From the NCBI GenBank assembly GCA_030407005.1, contig JAUDYN010000003.1, positions 1,674,001 to 1,738,000 of the forward strand: DNA of 64,000 bases, read 5' to 3'. Origin of the DNA: Desarmillaria ectypa. Taxonomy: Eukaryota; Basidiomycota; Agaricomycetes; Agaricales; Physalacriaceae. This document shows positions 49,880-63,262 of this stretch, in pieces. Position numbers and translations under genes: made by a program. Below the pieces are notes generated by a model that saw nothing but the letters and a program-made list of their open reading frames with translations, was not told where the DNA came from and ran no database searches. The number at the start of each line of letters is the position of its first letter. Position 1 is the first letter of the stretch.

Positions 49880-52666
49880 TCAAGCCCAAGCTTTCTCGTG
49901 AAGCCTGGATGTGCCCATCGTCAGCTCCGTTGTTGACCAAGGCGAATTGATCGATGCTTCGCCAGCCGCAGTAGGCGCGTGTGAGTACGATGCCGACGAC
50001 AAGTGGTTGCTTCGAGCAAAGCTTCCCCAATTGCCTGCACTGCCTGCCCGAACATGGCCATTTCCTCGCGACGGCTGTTGCGATGAAGACATTGTGTTCT
50101 CACCGGATGACAAAGTATACGAGTGTCCCGGAACAGGCTGCGACGCGGTGAAAGAAGCGTCCTCGCTGCCGTTGAACGAATGTCGGACATTAACATTGGA
50201 AGGGGGTGTACCATTCTGATTTATGCGCTATAGGTTTTGGTTATATAAATCCAGTTCTACGATTGGCGGACATACCTGATTGTAACCTACTATCTCGATT
50301 CGTGCATTGTTGTGTCTGCCGAGGTCCGGACCTGCAGTCACAGGTGCGGGCGACTTGGTGCCTCGGCTGTGATCAGCACTGGGTAGAAGAACACCGTTAC
50401 TCGCAAATGCCGGATACGCGGACTTGTTCTGTTTGATCGTAGGTGCATCCAGTGCAGTGTCGACCCTGAGGGAACCCGTCGGCGGGCGCGTAAATTGGTA
50501 CCCGTTAGTGGAGCTAACGTCAATGGGGGTAGAGCTGTTCGTTGGTGGTTCTTGATTACGTTTGGCAGAGATACGAGCAAGAATGGACACGGGCTCTGCT
50601 GGATCACTGTTAGTGCTCATTGAGCGGGCACGACCATCGGGGCGAGCTGAGGGAGGAGCATTCTCCGAAGTGCCACCAGGAACGGCAGCGGCGCCAGACG
50701 TTGGAAGCTCCGTATGGATAAAGCAGCATCGTTTACCGTATGGACAGGAGCCAGAAACCCAAAAGGTCTATCGTGACATTTAGCATTCACCCATCTGGAA
50801 ATCAGAATATGCTTACCCTGCAGATTTCGGTTTTATACTAGAAATAAGGTTCAGCACACGAAGTGAATTGAAAACAGATTAAGGGCTAACCTTCGGATGC
50901 CGTGACACCTTTCTCAGTTCTTCCTCACCATGAGCAAACTGGCACTTAGCGCCGTATCGACACGTCCCTTTCTCCTCCCAACTGCGGCAAAGCTCCGTCT
51001 TATAGAGACCCAATTTCCTGTTGTTGGCGCTAGGCCCATTCTGCCCTCCGCTAGTGGCGCTACTCGGACTGTGAAGACCACTGTCCATCTGCGGCGGGAT
51101 AATTCCATAAGGACCACTATATTGCGGCTGTAGTCTTGCCATGACTTGGGCATCCTGTCGGGCATATGTATCTTGTCCATAGAACTGGTTAGGATACAAA
51201 GCCATTGTAGGCGGAGGCGCACCCATGCCTGGTGGGAACAAGCCCGGGGCATAAGGCTGCATGTTACCGCCCATCAAGGGAAGTTGCGATGGATCTCGAA
51301 GCGCTGATGGGTCAGAGGCTGAGTGATGGTGCGCGCCTCGGAAGATGTTATGCTGTTGTTGGACTCTAGACACCGCAGGATGGTCTTGAGGAGGGCCCGT
51401 TAACATCATGTCGTAGAGCTGCTGGGAGTTACCCAGCGACATGTGAGCAGTATGACCAGGGTATGGCATGCCTGGAGGACTTGGGATGAGGCCTTGCTGC
51501 TGGGGATATCCGCGAGGAGGCTGGCGATACTGAATGGGGACGGTGTTGTTAGGTCTATTCGGCGCATATGGCGGCGCGCCAGGAGCGGCGGTACCCATGC
51601 TTGTGTGCGAAAGAGGACTGAAGTTACGTTGCTGAAGATTGTAATCAATCTGAAGATCATCTCTGCCGGGAATGACTGACTGGGAGGCTGATCGATAGTC
51701 AAAAAGTTGTGGATGGGGCTGTGCCTGGGGACGATGAACGGACACGGTGTTATTTGCCAGTGAAGGGTAAGAGAGCTGCTCTCCAGCAGGTCCCGACTCC
51801 CGATACTGAGGCCACTGCTGCTGCTGTAACTGACCGTCTGTAGCGTCTAAAACAGGGCCTTCTCCAGCATGCTGAAGACGACGCAAGTCCGCACTCGATA
51901 GGCCACCGCTGAATGAATGCGGGCGCTCTTTCAGTTCACCAGGTGGCCCGTCGAGAGGAGAATGAGAGAGCATAGTATTGCTAGCGGCAGAAAGTGCAGA
52001 CTCCTGCGAGCTAGACTCTGTTGTGTCCGTCGATGATCCTCGTGAATGAGAGATGGTGATTTGATGCTCGGAAGAGGGAGGAGAAGAGTTGAGGCTGTCA
52101 GCGGACGAGGTCTCCAGCGGACTTGTTTCCGTCAACTGCACAAGCGTGTTGGGTAATTTGGACTTTGGGGGTGTCCGAATGGGTGCATCGTCTCCCGACT
52201 CCCCAGCGACGTCACCAATGTTCAGCCGAACAATCTCGTCCGCCAAGTCCCAACCGGCTGCACCGGCATCCGAATTGACATCGACAAGCTGGCCATTGGC
52301 ATTGAAGAGCCAGCGGTTGTTACCACCAAGCGCGGAGTCCATGCTGGAAGGGTTGGATTCGGAAAGAGAAGTCATTTTGGAAAAGGTTGATTTTTGTAAA
52401 GTTGTAGAAGGCGCCCGGCGTGTCAACGGCGGAGGGCTACTATCGTTCTGTGGAAGCCAAGTCTAAGAAGAAATGGTTAAAAAGAAGTGAGAGGAAGAGA
52501 TAAGGGAACTTGCCTCTAGCGACACTTCAGAATCAGATTTGTGAGGCCAGGAGGTCGTGTCTGTAGTCTGAGATCTATTCGTGAGGGTGATAGTAGGCAG
52601 TAGATCGTCTGGAGTCTTCGGAAAGTAACTTTTCGGTGTGGAAGAAATCGTTACAACGTCGTGCAT
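49880..52666 (-). CDS. Tandem CCCH zinc-finger protein (tristetraprolin/Zfs1-like)
   Basis: Two CCCH fingers of the CX8CX5CX3H type identify the TTP/TIS11/Zfs1 group, which binds AU-rich mRNA elements and promotes decay. Finger 1 is in [20 protein letters not shown] followed by [14 protein letters not shown] 21-nt micro-exon (50817-50837) encodes YKTEICR. The next exon gives [18 protein letters not shown]. The gene starts at [15 protein letters not shown] (52666). The first intron (52463-52513) has a GC donor. The remainder is low complexity, rich in Gln, Pro and Ser, ending RLHEKAWA. The total is about 780 aa, much longer than animal TTP but in line with fungal ones. The finger call is very secure; the RNA target is inferred. 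Confidence 0.9.
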
Positions 52667-54764
52667 TTAATACTGGAAGAGATGGACGTGTTAGCCGAGG
52701 GAATGGAGGGTAAAAGAAAAGGAAATATACCTATGAGATAATTAAGACGTAGGGTCGCCTCCGATGAATGCGTGATAAAAGATGGGTAACTTTTGGGAAT
52801 AATGAGTAGATGCTGAAAGCGTAAGTGAGCAGATAGATATCGAGGACGAGAGGGACGCCGACGACGGTGATGACGACGACAGCAGGGCGAATTCGGGAAG
52901 CGAGAAAGGGCAGATAGGTATAAAAAGCGTAGGCAGGGTCGTGAGCGGATGGTCGTGGTAGAAAGGAAAGATGGGAACTGAAGGCAAGCGCTGTGACAGA
53001 AATTGGAAGAGCACAGCTGGAGTGTGAGGTTAAGAAGGAAGAAGGCAAGGCAAACGGCTGCCTTCACCTAACGAGTTTGGTCAACGTTTTGATCGCAGAC
53101 AACGTGCCCGGCGTTTGCCAATTATTAATCACGTCCTGCGACTCGGCGCTAGTCCACTGCAGTCGGCAACCTGAATAATCGACAGAACACAACCTCGACG
53201 ACAGGGAGCGACGATGAGCACAACCTCAACGACGGCGAGCAAACTTTTGGGATGGAATGCTGTCCCCCACTCGGAGCTGTCCATCATTTTCACACGTACT
53301 TTTCAAACTCCGACCTGCAAATCGACTCTTTTTGGATATTTTCCCCGTTCAGACTCCGGTATCTGGCTTGGCCCAATTCTCCATTCTTAGGAAATTCACT
53401 CCCAATTCTTCCTTCATTCTCTTGCTCAAACGAATCTTCGTTTGTCACTTCCAACTTTCAACACGTGGTATTCGCGTGCTTTCATACACAACTTCCCTGA
53501 TTCGGATTTCTACCTTGATCGAACCCGAACTTTTTCTTTGCGTTCTCCAACAAGTTAACATCTCGTATAGTCTCCATCGATAGCTCTTTGTTCCTCGTCA
53601 CTGATGCCCCTCTTTCACTGTCAAATGTCATCAGGTCTGTCCTATGAATCCGATATATCTTCAATTCTGATTCAGGAGATACGATTCCCATCCCCCGGCG
53701 GCGCTCTGGCCTTCTGGACTTTGCTTTCCGCACGTTCTCTTCCTGGTAATATTATCCAACCCAAGTTCTCAACACGTTCAGCGCTGATCGATGTCTGATA
53801 TCGTTGTGTCGCCATCTAGCAGATCGGTACAGCAGCGGAGATCTCTTGAACGTTGGGGTAAATCTACTATTGTAATATTTTTCGTCTGGGGCTTGTCTAA
53901 TTTTTGTATCAAGAATCTGGGAATTTGCGAGCATCGAACATTACTTACCAAGTTTGAGTGCCGTCGTTCGAATGGCGGGACACAGCCCCACCCTTCCACC
54001 GATACGGTTACCATGAATGAATGTAGGACCAGCGCTAACAACACTTGATATCGGTATGGACGCAATAACCAAGCGGAGGACTTTGAGAGGCACCATCTAT
54101 TTAGAGAACCGTTGGTTCAAAGTCAGCGAATATGATCGAGAGATCTAAAAATGGCGATGGCCGCTTGGAGGCAAATTTCAACAAGAAATTATATTCTTGG
54201 GTATACAGTCCTCGCCGTCGAAAACTTTTACAAGACTATTTATCTCTCGCTTCTGAAACGAATGGAATCTAGGCGAACATTGATTGGATACGGTCCGCTG
54301 CTTCGCAGTCATCAATTCAGCGGCTAAACGTAGCGCGAGTGAAAGGGTCATTTAAGCCATCAGTGGTGCTATTCACGCAAAGGATAGCTGCCTTGTTGGT
54401 TGACTCCACAATCGACTTGACTGAGCGTTAACCCATTAGCACAAGATTTTATAACCCGACGCGCGCACATACGGACCCGATCATTCAGATTTTCCCCCGC
54501 TTCTTCGCCTCAAAGCTGATAGGGTTGCGATACTTACCGCGGGACCGATTCTATTTCAGGGCGTGGCAAACACGCATTCATCCAACCTCTTTGCGGAGTA
54601 CATAAATCAATGTAAACCCTTGGATTCTCAGGTGGATATTGTGTATTTTCCAGAGTCGTTGCAACCCTGACATTTCGCTGCAGCTCAACAGAAACGTAAG
54701 GAAATTATTACGATTGGGGAATGACTACAGGTACAAAGTTCATAGATGTCAGGGCCAATATAAA
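52667..54764. other. Long gene-poor region with fragments of reading frame
   Basis: About 2.1 kb between the CCCH gene and the second Blm10 gene. From 52,681 to 53,070 the minus-strand frames are probably the leader of the CCCH gene. A plus-strand frame from 53214, interrupted by one TAG, runs to 53558 and is listed separately. A further plus frame at 53791-54048 has no recognised family. No RNA gene or known repeat was seen. Confidence 0.45.
53214..53558 (+). pseudogene. Possible interrupted ORF (one in-frame TAG)
   Basis: Starting at ATG 53214 the frame reads MSTTSTTASKLLGWNAVPHS, then ELSIIFTRTFQTPTCKSTLF and GYFPRSDSGIWLGPILHS. A TAG follows (53388-53390), and the same frame continues for 55 codons (EIHSQFFLHSLAQTNLRLSL...) to TAA at 53556. 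The TTAG could be a splice acceptor, but the nearest donors give introns of 32-44 nt and shift the frame. I do not recognise a family. It may be a decayed gene, a real gene with a different splice, or chance. Confidence 0.25.
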
Positions 54765-57700
54765 TCAAGCATCTAAAGATTTGCATTAGCACGAGCCACA
54801 TTGCTTTCGCGTGATTACTTACAATACGAAGTCCCAACCAGCATGGTTGACAAGCTTTGTAACTGATCTTCATCGAAGGCTTGCTGATCCTTGTGCCAGG
54901 TATCCTGTAACAGAGGTTAGAACACGGGTTGCGGTCAACTAAGTAGCTCTTTGTGATACCTGATGGGTCTACAATGGGGCCGATCAGTAGAGGGCATTGT
55001 GGTAGACAGGAAATCGTTACCTTCTTAAACTCTGACGCGCATTTTCTAATTGTGGTTGAGATGGGAGGAGGGTCAGTAGCATGAGGAGCAAGCACTGTAA
55101 TGGCGATCAACATCTGGCAGATGACTGGGGAAACAAGGTTGTGTAGTCTATACCTTCTGTAAGTGAGGGCAACCATGGCTCCACGGAGTAGGGGAAACTT
55201 TCGATCAGAGCGCACAATCCTAGTATAGCAGAATGCATGGACCGAAGGGAATCGGCATACGAAGGATCCCTGCGTGGAGGCAACTTAACCTTGCGAGTCA
55301 TTGTGATAAATCGATTCTGCGACCCTGTAAGTTCAGTGCCTAGATTTCGTAGAGAAAGTCAACTAACCATCAAGGGGATGATGCTTTGGCGTTGCGAGCA
55401 TCGAACAATCCCTGAAAGTGACTTCGAGGCCATTTCCCGAACTTCGACATTCTCATCGGCTAGACAGTCCATTAACATGTCCATAACTCCGGCTACACCT
55501 TCCGGTGATATCGACAGCAGATTTCGATAGAAGAAAACGACCAGCGGAGGAAGCGCTTGAAGGCGAATGCGCCAGGACTGCATTTACAACTCATAGTCAG
55601 GCAAATTTTCTGATAGCAATAAAAACCCGCTACCGCAGATGATTTGATGGCGACGACAAAGTTGTTCAGAATGGCTCCAATATACTCTACCGGTGGCGTA
55701 AAGGCTGATAGCACATAAAGAACAGCGGTAGAATAGGTTTGGAGTTCCACATTATCATTGAACTCTGTCATCCGCAGGAACTCAGGCCTACGACACCATT
55801 ACTATTCGCTGCAAGACGTGAATATGCCTACTCACATCAAAGCCACAGCATATGGCAAGACTAGAGTCGCCTGTGGACTGTATGACGATACCCATATCCA
55901 CTGAAGGACTTGATGAACCAGCGTCAGGAATGACTACCACGATAAGACGGACTGTACTAACGCGACAATGCTACTTTATCATACTTTTGAAGAGCTTTTA
56001 ATTAGATACGAAACGAATTCTCCATTTGATGACGTACCTCCGATTTGCTGACCCAGGGCGGTGGTAGACGTTGCTCTCGCCATTGAGGCATTTGTACCAG
56101 AATGTCGGTAATTTGATTTTGAAATCGGGCTTGGCTACACTTCCCTTCAATACTACGCAGAGGATTATAGACGTGGGGACTTACCGTATAAATAAGGGAT
56201 CATCTGATTCCTGACAAGCGCGTAAGAAAAGCTCTGTAGACGGGTAAAGAGGTCGCCATTGCATGTTGAGCAAGGTTGTAAGGATTTGAGTGATGAGCCC
56301 CCGTATCTGGGTTTGCGGAAAGAGATTTAGACAAAAGAGGGTAAAAACCAAAAAGGGCCCTCGAACCTCAGCATAATTGGTGTTTGCATTCGTAAAGAAG
56401 AAACTAATGAAATGATCAGCTCTGCGCTGGAATACATACTCCGCTGAATCGGCCAAGATCCCAAATAAACTGAGGGCCTTACTCACTACGTAGACTTAGT
56501 CAGCGCAGCGAACGATAGAAAGGGCAGTGGACTTACTGCCGAACGCGGAATCCCCACTGAAATCGAGAGGTAGAGATAAGATCCAATCAATTAGCGGCTT
56601 ATTACGCCTTGGATCTCGATCTTCTAAGATGCTCTAAATGACGCAAAGTATCGGAAAGGAGGAACGAATACAGCGACAGAAACGCACGGCAAATGAGGTC
56701 TCCCAAAGGGTTAACGTATCGGGCTTAATTTCGGCAAAAATGCGATCCAATCGACTGCGAACCCAAGCCCATAGTTTGTCCGATGCATGTTTGGGCCAGT
56801 GTTTCGCTCCTATAAAGAGCATTGGAGTCACATTATAGGTGCGACAAGAGAAGAGAAACCTACCACGTATGAGGCCAGTCAAAAACTCGCCACCAGCACG
56901 TTGTTTAAATTTATCAGAATCTGATAAAAGCGGGTCCATGATGCTGAGCATAGCATCAAGGACCTCGTGTTCGAACATTTTTACTACACCCCAAAAGTCA
57001 ACATTGCACAGAAGGATAGAATATAGACTACGGGTACCTAGCCTCTTGATGTATGCAACATTCTCTAGCCGGAGATCGATTGTGCTGCCGTTTCTATTGG
57101 ATTCTTGTCCCCACAATGCCGACAGATCTTGGAAGTATTTTTCAGTGGTAACACCCTCACGAATCACGTGAAGCGAAGGCTGCGATGCTGCTTCCCATGC
57201 AAATACTGATGCATCCGTAGTCACAGCCTTATAACCTTGTACCGTCGGTGCCCAAGATACGAACCCCGTACGGATTTTGTCGACGTAAATAAGGCTGTCT
57301 GTCCTTTAGCGGATTGATACACGCAGCGAACACGGGGTACGCACTCAGATGTTTGATCGATAGGGTGCTCGAACCTTTCGAGAAAATTGGGGGCATCCGT
57401 GACGTTTATACTCTGCACCAAAGGATTCTTCCACCGATGAAGCCATAAATCCGATGCATCATCCGAGAAGGACCGGAACTTAACGTAGGTCAGCAAATAA
57501 GCTATCCCTCTGTTCAATAGATCGGTTGAATGATGGAGAACAAAAGTAGATATCTTACATACCGTTGCGCTTCTACGCGGATGGTGGGCTGGGGACTGGT
57601 GGAATACTCGTAGAAGAAACGGGCAATATCAGCTGATACTGGCGTGTCTCGTCGGAGTAAGGCCACCAAAAATCGACACGCCATTTGTACGTATCTCCAC

Positions 57701-60700
57701 TGTGATAAAGTTTCATCAGGCAAGACTTCTATAAAGCGACACGCAACTGACATGAGCTTTGGGCCTCAAAGCAATTTCCAGTATCGATGAGACCTGAACG
57801 CATCATGTGAGACAACAGTGCACGATGCAGGCATAAATCCATACCGTTTGGGCATGGATCTCATTACGGTTTGCAACACGGCGTGGGGTCTTGCTGATGG
57901 CTTCCTGGAGCAGCCTTTGATCGATAAAGGAAGGGAGAAATTCGGTCGCTAGGTCGTCGAGTGCACTTTCGACTGCAGGTACATCAAGAGAATATGCGTC
58001 TGTATGGATCGCATCTTCATGCAGATGCGGCAGACAGTCTACAGCAAGATTGTTCACCAACTTCTGTATGGAGGGCTACAGATCAATGCGCGTGAGTCGG
58101 AGATTCGTACGGCCAGGGATTGCGAGAACCTTTTCCTCGTGTTGACACTCCAGTAGGGACAACAGATAGCGTCCGTGTGCACCTTGGTCTGATCAAGGAT
58201 CAGCAAATATTTTCATCGACTAACCCTGAAGTGGTCAGCCAGACTTACCACCCAAAGCATAAGAAGCTACTCATCCCGTTAGCTTGGATGCTGATAGTCG
58301 TTTAGAGAGACCGTACCAATTCCTTTATTCCACAACACATACAAAGCGCCCTTCATTCGATCGGGATCGTTTCCTTTTGAAAGCGCAGCAAAAAGGGACG
58401 GTAACGTGAAACGAGTAGATCGAACATAATACTGCAGCCAAAATGGAAAAAGATCATGATAGGACTAGCACATTAGACGTACCCCGAAGGTACTGTGTAG
58501 CACAGCTTGAGCCTGTCTACCGATACATAAGCATGAGATAGAATGATCATAGACAGGTTCAAACTTTTCAACTTACCGACGTATTCGCGTATATGGTGAA
58601 AGAGCCATCTCAATCAGTTCTTGTATTAGCTCATCGTCAAGGCGCGATCGACGACGATACAGGGCATGCATGTATACGCGGCCACAATGATACATTTGTG
58701 CGCGCTTCACGAATACCGATCGTGAGTTCTCCTTCTGCCCGTTCCATATGCGGATGCCACTAGAGAAAGTCAGATCGGATAGGTATACGCGATAATAAGC
58801 GAAAGAACACTGCTTACTCTCTTGCAGTCACGTAACTTTTTTGGACAGACTCGTAACCTTCCTTACTTAAGCCATAATCAAGCAAATAGGAATCGATGGC
58901 CTTCACAACGACACTAACAGCATCTATGTGATCTTCTCCCTCCGTATTCTCACGCAAGGTCAGAGCAGCCCTTTTACTGATTTCACCAAATCGGATTCGA
59001 TGGGCAGCGGCTTTTTGGTATCGAAGGTCAGAGGGATCGCAAAGAACGAAACCAGCCTTCATATCAAGCTTGCCCACAAGAAGTTCTTGGCATTCAATAT
59101 CATCGTTTATGCAGGAGTTCGCAACCTCCTTTTCCTGGTCCAGAAGAAAAGTGGGAAGGCCGCCCCAAATCGCTCGGCAGGCATTCAGGTACCTGCCCGG
59201 TCAACTGATTAAAAACCGCGATCTTGATGCCTAGCACACCTACCTGCAGAAGTCATTTCTATCGCTGCTGTTCCAGTTTTTCGTCGTTTGCAGCAACCTT
59301 TCGATATTGTCCAGTAGTGGAGATGCGACTTTGTCGAGAATTTCCAGCACGAAAGCGATTTCATCGTTTGATGGCACTAACCCCAAAAAGCTAAAGAAAG
59401 GGGAACAGATAAAAAAAATAATAGAAGCATACCATGCCATTCAATGGATACATCTTGGGCTTCGTATAGTTTTCCCCAGTGGATATTGTGATCTCTCTCG
59501 AAGTCTGCGTGTTACAATGGTAAGAACTAGCGCTCGCGTAATGACTAGGCTTCATACCTGGACTTGCCCATTCGTCGGCATTTACAAAACGACTGTTGAC
59601 TGGGTACACCCCCACGAGAGTGTGAAGAATGCGGCCAATAAGTCTACCGGCGCTGCTGTATCCGCGTTCGCTCTTTGCTTTGCCAATGAGGAGCACGATA
59701 AGACCAAGTATTCGATCCTTGTGCTTCAACACCTAGGATATTCTGGAATTAAGTCTCGATTAGGTCTAAGGACATGGAAAAGCCTACGATAGAGCCCCCG
59801 TAACCCAAGCATCCCCGCAGAATTGCAATGTCTATAAAACGATTAGATGCCAATCTGGTCACAGAGAAAACAGCCTACGCCAGTGGAAAGTGGTGTCTGA
59901 TGGTACAGCAGCAGTTGGTGCCGTGGTGCGAATACTTGAAGCTCCGTGATGCAATTCATCTTCGATCTGAGAAAGGCAGAACGGCAAAAACTTGGCCAGA
60001 GTCTGCTCCGCCCGAACTCGAGCCAAACAAGCTACCAGTTGCCCGAAGGCTCTGACGGCGTTAGACTTCGCATTGGTAGACGCATAATCAAACACTAGGG
60101 TCAGCACCAGATCAAACAGTTGATCCGACAGATGCAGGCAGACTGCATCCATCATGGCCTTGACGGACTTGAGAACACTCTCTTCTTGTTTGCCACCAGT
60201 GGTGTTTCTCTTACCTCCTTCCTCGGGGAGATTCTCGTAGAGTGCGATAACACGGCGGAACAGCGAGGTAACCCAATCTAATGTTTGATCAGTAGCTGAT
60301 GATAGGAGAGGACACATTATAACTACCTGCAAAAGTAGCAGTGCTGTCGCGCGTAAGTGATCGCTCATCTCCCCTACTGAGTACAGGCGTAGGACTCTCT
60401 ACGCCATCGGGGAAGCGCGTGTCGTCTTGGTCGACTTTCATCATTTCATCACCAAGTATATCATCGGTTAGGGGCGCTCCAGATTGGTGAATAGAGAGAT
60501 CGCCAATCTTCACATGCTGGATAGCAGCAACAATGAACATGGTAGTACAAACAGTCTTGTTGGGATCATTCTGCTAGAAATTAGTACAAAAGATGGAGAG
60601 ACTAAATGATTCAGTTACCAGATCGATACCAGGCAGACATAATTCCAACAACGGAAGCAGGTGCTTTTGTCCACCAAGCCAGATGCTCTCTGTAACGAGC

Positions 60701-62703
60701 GGTCGTGCAATCCCTGATAACATGCTCAGGACAGCAGTGGTCCTATGAGTTTCGTTCACGACCTCTAGACCGCCATATACGCGCTCTAACAATTCGGGCA
60801 TGATCAGTGTAGGCTCTAACAAGGCCATACCACGTAATGCTCCTTGAGCGAATCCTACACATATTGGATCTTTGGAGAAAAGGGCTAGAAGCGCAGGAGT
60901 GCGAAGGATGTTGACAAAAGCCCGCGAAATGCTGGGTGTAAGCCGTTGTGTCTACGAGGAGATGTCATACAAGTTTAATTGTCCATTTGACAATGAGGAC
61001 GTACAACGGGTGTTTTACAGTCCAGTTTCTCTTCCTGCTTCAGGCGCTTGGCGAACTCGGATGTCAGTCGATGTAGGAAGGTCGTTAACTACAAACACCA
61101 GAACTAACCGTTTAGAAAAGATAAAACCTAGATCTTGAGACGCAACGTACCGCGATTGTCCAGGGTCCAGAGTTGGATGGGTGAAAAAAAGATTCCGTGC
61201 TCGTTATGAGACGTTCTAGAGAGTCTAGGGCCTTTGAACCAGCGATGAAACCACTCGGAGACGATTGACTAGATCCTTGCTGCCCGTTGAAACTCTGTCG
61301 CATTAGGCCATCGACAGATATCGAATATACGAAAACCTTCGCAAGAGAATCTGGAATCAATGAAGATAGTGAGAATTGATTATCAACGGCCGAACGGTTG
61401 ACGTACGGTATCTATCGACAACTTTCTTGATCTTGAAAGAGTGTTTATCGGCGAGTGTGTCCGCCTGTCCAGCTGTGGTCGATGCACCCTACGTCAAGGA
61501 AAACGTTCATGATTCTATCGGCAAGGTATACTGATTTCCTTACCCTCGTTGCGCCGACGGGAACATCTGCCCAGCATCAGTGACACGTCTGAAGTGAGTA
61601 CAACGGAGCACTCACTCATAGATGCCAAACCCTTTCCAACCAACATGTTCCATTCTGGCTGAGTCCATATACCAATATCTTTCCACTTGGCTCCGCCGTC
61701 TTCTCCTGCCAAGCCAAATGGACCGGCGACATGCTCCTCTGATAATTCCCCTGACATGTGCAACAGTCTGTCGTCTACCAAAGCCGAATTAATAGCTTCC
61801 CAGAATTTGAAAAGCGAAGGTAAATATAGGTGGCTATGACTTGGTGGAAGGAAAGAGGTCAAAATGGGTATCATGACCAGGTATGTCTGTTGGAGGTATT
61901 CAATGTTATTGTCAAGAGCGAGAGAAATCATTAGGACATGCCTCTTTTGTCACTAAAGGCAAAAAGGTAGAGAGCATGTTGGGAATGTCTTGTCTCGAGA
62001 AATAACGATTGCAGTGTTCTGCCACGTACAGAAGGAGGCTTACAGTTGAACGCCTAAAACATACTATGAACAAGATGAAGAATAAACGACAGGAGAATTC
62101 CATTTACGATGAATCGTGCACGCGAGCTTTGTGCCACAGATGAGTCTGTACGCTATGCCAGAGAGGCTCCCATGGCAAGTCAAGATCACCGTACTCAAGT
62201 TTACGCTTCATCCCAGACTTGTTGGATAGCAAGCGGGTGATCATATCAGCCCAGCTGCGAATGACGCGCGGTTCTATGCCCGGGGTAATACACAACCCGT
62301 AATACAAACGAACTAACTTGGCGCGAATAGATTTGTCCATAGGATATCTCATCAGCAACCAACTGTAGAAGAATAAGAACACGTCGAAGGGGAGAAATGC
62401 TAAATGATTGTACCATTGAAGCATCCCATCCCATGTCGTGAGCACGAGCCAGTTCTTAGCCTTGGCACAAATGAAGATCTTGCCGACTATGTTCTCCAGC
62501 TTCTCCTGCATATCCTCGCACGATTCACACTCGTAGGGCAGAGAATCCAGATACGACTGGAGGTGAGACTTTTGTTGTTCGAGAGACAGTTCCGAAGTGT
62601 CGCCCGGAGAGTCAGATATCGTGTCGTCATCCATATCCAAGAGAGAAGGCTGTGGAAGACCTATTAGGTCGCCAGAAAAAGGTAACTGTATGAGGGGATT
62701 CAT
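54765..62703 (-). CDS. Proteasome activator Blm10/PA200, paralogue B
   Basis: Second giant HEAT-repeat 20S proteasome cap, on the same strand as copy A. The N-terminus is MNPLIQLPFSGDLIGLPQPS, then YLDSLPYECESCEDM, LTTWDGMLQWYNHLAFLPF, LLMRYPMDKSIRAKLVRLYY and GDLDLPWEPLWHSVQTHLW. The middle has LFDLVLTLVFDYASTNAKSN and RFLPFC-like FLPFCLSQIEDELHHGASSI. The end is the conserved C-terminal domain, ENVEVREMASKSLSGIV, HQDTWHKDQQAFDEDQLQSL and STMLVGTS. A naive end reads Tyr-Cys-Lys; a 50-nt intron (54773-54822, GTAAGT..TTTAG) instead gives Tyr-Tyr-Ala-stop. No exon break needing a frameshift was found. An upstream in-frame ATG lies at 62832. The middle block looks roughly 60% identical to A by eye; other parts are more diverged. 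Confidence 0.88.
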
Positions 62704-63262
62704 TTCGATGAGAGCAAAGAGGCGACGTACAATAATGGAAAGTTTATATATGCGGTGGAAGGCTGACGAGTCCCTCGATGACGCGTTCAGGGATGATCGG
62801 TACACGCAAGCGGCTATTATCTTGGGATTCAAGGTCCACTTGATACTGCGGCCGCAGACAGGGAGACTCGATAGGACTTAACTCTGCGAAAGTAACTAAA
62901 CACTGATAATGCTACTTAGCTGCAATATCGGGCGATGGAAGTAAGGGACAAGAGAGAAGTGAGTGGCACAATACCGTGACCTTGACGCGGCGTCGTCAGC
63001 GCACGTGGCAAAAATGACTTCCACTTGTAATGACCTCCATCGATATCTACGACTCACTGTACTAACAACAATGAAAGTATTTGAGCCAATTCCTATATTT
63101 TCAAGTTGAGCGGATAACAACATGACTATTACAGGGTGTAAATCCGGCTTTCAGACCACTCTCCATCTTTCACTGCCTTAATCTCGATATAATGTCGACA
63201 ACTGTTTTGGGCAAAAGTCTATATGGAAGCACTGCGCCAGCTAGAGGTTCAGCAATGCTCTC
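62704..63262. other. Intergenic region
   Basis: About 560 bp between the start of Blm10-B and the 3' end of the right-edge gene. It should hold the promoter of Blm10-B. No named element was recognised. Confidence 0.4.

Noticed and set aside
52651..53067. Several minus-strand frames starting with hydrophobic leaders (for example MKAAVCLAFFLLNLTL)
   Set aside because: They lie in the probable leader of the CCCH gene, overlap each other in three frames, and are rich in Pro/Ser/Arg without a family.
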